Notes under the pieces: model-generated
Told to the model about the DNA's origin: nothing
The model's database searches: none
The model's input: the letters and a program-made list of their open reading frames with translations, nothing else
From: Candidatus Methanomethylophilus alvi Mx1201
Lineage (GTDB): Archaea; Thermoplasmatota; Thermoplasmata; Methanomassiliicoccales; Methanomethylophilaceae
Length of the DNA: 64,000 bases
Reading direction: 5' to 3'
NCBI RefSeq assembly: GCF_000300255.2
Contig: NC_020913.1
Coordinates: 1,176,692-1,240,691 of the forward strand
Position numbers and translations under genes: made by a program
Shown here: positions 60,491 to 64,000 of the stretch, one piece after another
Position numbering within the stretch: position 1 is the stretch's first letter
How the letters are laid out: every line of letters begins with the position of its first letter

Positions 60491-61252
60491 TTGTCTTTCC
60501 TCACAGAGGTCTACGCCGTGGCGTGGTCCGACATCCGTTTCATGAGGCACAACGTCCGCAACATCCTCATCTCGAGCCTGATGCTGCCCATACTGTATCT
60601 CCTGGCATTCGGTTACGGTCTCAAAGCGGGGGATGTGGAGATCGAGGGACAGATGATCCCGTACCTCGACTTCGTCATCCCGGGTATCATCGCCCTGACG
60701 TCCCTGTCGTCCTCCTTCTCGTCCACATCCACCAGGATGAACGTCCAGAGGCTGTATTACAGAAGCTTCGACGAGATGATGATGTGCCCTCTCAGCAATT
60801 CGGCCATAATCATCGGGAAGACCGCCCTGGGAATGTGCAGGAGTCTGCTCAGCTGCAGCCTGATGTTCATAATCGGATACGTGCTCGAACCCTCGTACAT
60901 GAATCTGACCCCGCTCCTGGTGGTGTCCGTCCTCCTGGCGTGCTTCACGTTCTCCCTCCTCGGGGAGACGGCCGCCCTGATGGTGAAGTCCCATCAGGCC
61001 ATGTCGACGTTCAGCAGCCTCGTGATCACCCCTATGACCTTCCTCTGCGGTACCTTCTTCTCGGTGGCCGCACTGCCCGAGGTCCTCCAGGGACTCCTTT
61101 ACGCCCTCCCCCTGACGGAGGCGAGCGTCTGCATCAGGGCCGCGGCACTGGACGTGTATGCGTTCCCGTACTGGGCACTGGGAGTGCTGGCACTGTTCGC
61201 GCTGGCATTCTATCTGATCGACCTGTATCTGATAAAGAACAGGAAGATCTGA
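60491..61252 (+). CDS. ABC-2 type exporter permease
   Basis: Six helices; LDFVIPGIIALTSLSSSFSS and YYRSFDEMMMCPLSNSAIIIGK match the paralogue at 53943-54689. 253 aa. It starts TTG directly after the ATPase TGA, with GGGAGGGATGTGA as ribosome binding site. The operator upstream of its ATPase links this exporter to the cobalt/corrinoid regulon. Confidence 0.85.
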   Translation: MSFLTEVYAVAWSDIRFMRHNVRNILISSLMLPILYLLAFGYGLKAGDVEIEGQMIPYLDFVIPGIIALTSLSSSFSSTSTRMNVQRLYYRSFDEMMMCPLSNSAIIIGKTALGMCRSLLSCSLMFIIGYVLEPSYMNLTPLLVVSVLLACFTFSLLGETAALMVKSHQAMSTFSSLVITPMTFLCGTFFSVAALPEVLQGLLYALPLTEASVCIRAAALDVYAFPYWALGVLALFALAFYLIDLYLIKNRKI

Positions 61253-61263
61253 AAACGATAAAG

Positions 61264-61286
61264 CCGCCCGGAAGGGCGGACCTTTT
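61264..61286 (+). terminator. Terminator of the ABC-2 exporter
   Basis: CCGCCC-GGAA-GGGCGG (61264-61279) followed by ACCTTTT. Confidence 0.65.
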
Positions 61287-61559
61287 CCCAAATGGATCCT
61301 CCGACCGCCATCGGTGCGGTCGGCACTTCTTCTACGAAATGCCAGCATAAGGGATATGCCGCAAAGATGGGAAACGGACGAGACCTCTTGCGGTTGCGAT
61401 ATGTAGGGCATCCGGTCTTCGACGGGATCCCCAGAAGACTACGATCTGAATATGGGATGCTGGCACATCATAGAAGACGTATCGGCGATACGCAACGGAA
61501 GGTCGCGATCCCGATATCGTCTCCACAATACTTGCGAAAGATGAACGACGTCGGGAGGA
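61287..61559. other. Gap between exporter and cobN without a recognisable gene
   Basis: A perfect 8-bp hairpin, CCGACCGC (61301-61308) / GCGGTCGG (61316-61323), follows the exporter terminator. The remaining ~230 bp have no recognisable reading frame. It lies downstream of both genes, so it may be only 3' untranslated sequence. Confidence 0.35.
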
Positions 61560-64000
61560 TCATCTGTCCGTTATCTCCTCTATCCTCTCCTCGAACTCCA
61601 GATAGATGTCCTTCAGCTTCTCCTTCATCTCGTCGGTGGCATCCCAGAGACCTCTTTCCATGGCCTCGTCCAGTCTCCTCAGCATGTCCACCATCGCATA
61701 GGGGTTCTCGTCCTTTATCCACTCGCGGGTCTCTTCGTCGAGGATGAAACGTTCGGCGAGGTCGTCGTACATCCAGTCGTCCACTATGTCGGACGTGCCC
61801 GACCACCCCAATGTGAAATCGAACAGTTTGGATAGTTCCTTCGCACCGGCGAAACCGTGCTTCTTCAGACCGTCCAGCCATTTCGGGTTGTCCACCTTGC
61901 TGCGGTATACGAACCGGATCTCCTCGCCTGCGGTCCTCAGCCTCAGGTTCTGCATGTCGGACGAATCGCCCATGTAGGACACCGGTTTCTTCCCCCTGAT
62001 CCCCTCCACGGCCGCGTTGAATCCTCCGAGGGAATCCATGTCGTCGTCCATGTCCAACATGTCGACCGCCCTGGAGTTGTGGTTCTTGACGGTCACGTCC
62101 ATCTCCCCGAGCCTCTTCCTGAACAGGTCGGGTCTAGCCTCCCCCTGGAGACCCTTGCCGTAGACATAGCACCCATGCTTCACGTAGACCTCGGCCAGAT
62201 CCCCGACCGTCTCCCAGGCCCCGGTCTCGATGACGTCGCTTATCCCGCATCCGTACTGGCCGGGGGCGTCGCCGAATATACGTACGGATGCGGCCCTGCG
62301 GGCCTCGTCCGCCGGGACCCCGGAGGCTATGGCCTCCACGACGTCCCTCCTGAGGTCGGCCGCCAGATAGTTCGACTCGTCGTCCTCGTCCAGGGAAGAT
62401 ATGGTCTGGACGCCGCGGTCTATCATCTCCACCAGATTGGGGAAGGTGTCCCTGAACAGACCGCTGATCCTCAGCGTCACGTCGATCCTGGGTCTTTTCA
62501 ATTCGGAGAGCGGGATGACCTCCAGGTCCTTCACCCTGCCTCCGTAGTCCGCCCATACCGGACGGAGACCCATCAGCCGGAGGATGTAGGAGACGTCGTC
62601 GCCCCCGGTCTTCATGGTATCGGTGGCCCAGAGGACGATCCCCACGGTCCTCGGATACGTCCCGTTGTCCTTCACGTAACGTTCCACCATCTGCTCCGCC
62701 ATCTTGGAGCCTATCTCCCAGCTGGAATGCCACGGGATCCCGTCCGGGTCTATGGAATAGAAGTTCCTCCCCGTGGGGAGGATCTGCGCCCTCCCCCTGT
62801 TGGGACAGCCGGAGGGACCGGGCGGGACGAACCTCCCGTCGAGGGCCAGAAGGACGTTGCCTATCTCGTCCCCCATGCGGCGCAGGGCCCCTATCAGGTC
62901 CCCGCAGACGAACGACACCACCTTCTCCAGATCGGGACTGCCTCCGCAGAACATCCCCTTAGAAAGTGCCAGACATTCCCCGGGAGAGAAATCCTCCGCC
63001 TGCATCGCCTCGATGAGGCGGAATGATTCGCCGTCCACGGTATCGGACGCCTCCCCTTTGAGCAGCCCGTCGGGAAGGACCCCCGACGGGTCCTTCAGAA
63101 GGTCCTCCATGTCCCAGCCGTGGATATCTGCTATCGACTCCCTCAGGGAGGGGACGTCTCCGTTGGCGTATCTGACGAGGGTGTACACCGTCTCCGCCAT
63201 CCTCTTGCCTTCCGGGACCTCCCCCAGTATGTGGAGGCCGTCTTTTATCATGGCGTCCTTGATCTCAAGAACATAGTCGTAGAGAGCATCCACCCTCTCC
63301 TCTATCTCCTCCAGGGAGGAGTCCTTCGACAGTCCCGCCTCATCCAATATGTTCAGTCTGGTACATATGTCCATGACCTTCTCCGCTATAGACGGGATCT
63401 TATCCCTCTGGTCGTACTCCTTGGCCTTGAGGAAGACCTGTACGGCGTTCTCCAGTTCGTTGATCGCGTCGTACCCGCCGGAGCGGACCATGGCCGGGAT
63501 CATATGCGTGGTTATGACGGCGTAACTCCTCCTCTTGGCCTGCATCCCCTCCCCCGGATTGTCTATGATGTACGGATTGACGTTGGGGATGTTTCCCAGG
63601 ATTATGTCCGGATCGCATTCGCCGGAAAGACCCGCGCTCTTGCCGGGAAGCCATTCGAGCGTCCCGTGGGTACCGACATGTACGACGGCATCGGCCTTCC
63701 AGACGTCACGCAGCCACCTGTAGAATCCCAGATACTGGTGGGGCGGGGCCGTCCAGGCGTCGTGGTATGCCTGGGACGTGGTCTTCCCCCTGTCCGGCTG
63801 GAACCCTATGAAGACGTTGCCGTCCATTATGCCCGGCAGGAGCTGTCTCCCGTCCAGCACGTGGATGTCCCCCGGAGGGTCGCCCCATCCTTCGACCATC
63901 CTCCTCTGTGCGCTTTCCGCTATCTCCCGGAACCATTCCTCGTATCTTTCGGCAGGGACCGTGTCCACCGCGGCCTCGCGTATCTGGACGTCGGACTTCC
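61560..64000 (-). CDS. cobN: CobN/BchH-type chelatase large subunit, partial
   Basis: The frame remains open at the right edge, so only the C-terminal ~813 residues are seen. VVHVGTHGTLEWLPGKSAGLSGECDPD carries the conserved His/Glu tetrapyrrole-metal site. GFQPDRGKTT, SGCPNRGRAQILPTGRNFYSIDPDGIPW and VLWATDTMKTGGDDVSY are CobN signatures. With the ChlI/ChlD-like pair at 11.4-14.4 kb it could form an ATP-dependent cobaltochelatase. In an anaerobic pathway with early cobalt insertion its exact substrate is uncertain. Confidence 0.93.
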   Translation of the reverse strand, partial: KSDVQIREAAVDTVPAERYEEWFREIAESAQRRMVEGWGDPPGDIHVLDGRQLLPGIMDGNVFIGFQPDRGKTTSQAYHDAWTAPPHQYLGFYRWLRDVWKADAVVHVGTHGTLEWLPGKSAGLSGECDPDIILGNIPNVNPYIIDNPGEGMQAKRRSYAVITTHMIPAMVRSGGYDAINELENAVQVFLKAKEYDQRDKIPSIAEKVMDICTRLNILDEAGLSKDSSLEEIEERVDALYDYVLEIKDAMIKDGLHILGEVPEGKRMAETVYTLVRYANGDVPSLRESIADIHGWDMEDLLKDPSGVLPDGLLKGEASDTVDGESFRLIEAMQAEDFSPGECLALSKGMFCGGSPDLEKVVSFVCGDLIGALRRMGDEIGNVLLALDGRFVPPGPSGCPNRGRAQILPTGRNFYSIDPDGIPWHSSWEIGSKMAEQMVERYVKDNGTYPRTVGIVLWATDTMKTGGDDVSYILRLMGLRPVWADYGGRVKDLEVIPLSELKRPRIDVTLRISGLFRDTFPNLVEMIDRGVQTISSLDEDDESNYLAADLRRDVVEAIASGVPADEARRAASVRIFGDAPGQYGCGISDVIETGAWETVGDLAEVYVKHGCYVYGKGLQGEARPDLFRKRLGEMDVTVKNHNSRAVDMLDMDDDMDSLGGFNAAVEGIRGKKPVSYMGDSSDMQNLRLRTAGEEIRFVYRSKVDNPKWLDGLKKHGFAGAKELSKLFDFTLGWSGTSDIVDDWMYDDLAERFILDEETREWIKDENPYAMVDMLRRLDEAMERGLWDATDEMKEKLKDIYLEFEERIEEITDR

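Overview
The window is archaeal and most likely comes from a gut-associated, methanol/methylamine-type methanogen of the Methanomassiliicoccales (Thermoplasmata). The evidence is archaeosine synthase (ArcS), four-subunit pyruvate:ferredoxin oxidoreductase, PEP synthase, PyrB/PyrI, TATA-box promoters with many leaderless or near-leaderless starts, anaerobic (Cbi-type) corrin-ring methyltransferases with a CobN/ChlI/ChlD-like chelatase set, and a conjugated bile salt hydrolase. The lineage is inferred from gene content; no 16S or mcr gene is present.

Layout. 0-8 kb: the 3' end of truD, a giant TPR protein, tRNA-Gly, bile salt hydrolase, and two paralogous membrane proteins. 8-11 kb: a secreted, C-terminally anchored beta-rich surface protein. 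11.4-18.7 kb: a ChlI/ChlD-like AAA pair followed convergently by an ECF cobalt transporter in which CbiM, CbiN and CbiQ are one polypeptide served by two long CbiO ATPases. 18.8-25.4 kb: housekeeping genes (DUF368, arcS, pyrBI, UPF0200, DUF92). 25.6-34.5 kb: the por operon and ppsA. Three AAA-ATPase/nuclease-like accessory genes lie at 28.8-36 kb, the last preceded by a 32-bp tandem repeat array. 37.3-48.7 kb: three FecCD/BtuC-type importer modules, each with a dockerin-bearing binding protein and two permeases but no ATPase. 49-52 kb: a complete fourth importer (one permease, its own ATPase). 52.2-53.8 kb: bacterial-type panD, RNase HI and a Sel1 protein. 53.9-64 kb: cbiL-cbiF-cbiH-cbiC headed by an orphan importer ATPase and ending in an ABC-2 exporter, a second divergent ABC-2 exporter, and the 3' part of cobN.

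The most striking signal is a 17-bp palindrome, TTGGATNNNNNATCCAA, at nine positions in front of cbiMNQO, all three dockerin importer modules, the orphan ATPase/cbi operon and the divergent ABC-2 exporter. At three promoters two copies flank a TATA-like element with exactly 16 bp between them. I read this as a cobalt/corrinoid regulon: three importer modules probably share the single orphan ATPase at 58.5-59.4 kb and are co-regulated with cobalt uptake, ring synthesis and export.

Two further oddities recur. Several genes lack ATG/GTG/TTG where conserved sequence and the ribosome binding site demand a start (AUA for the CbiM fusion, ACG for two ATPases). cbiF is split by a one-base frameshift at a C5 run.
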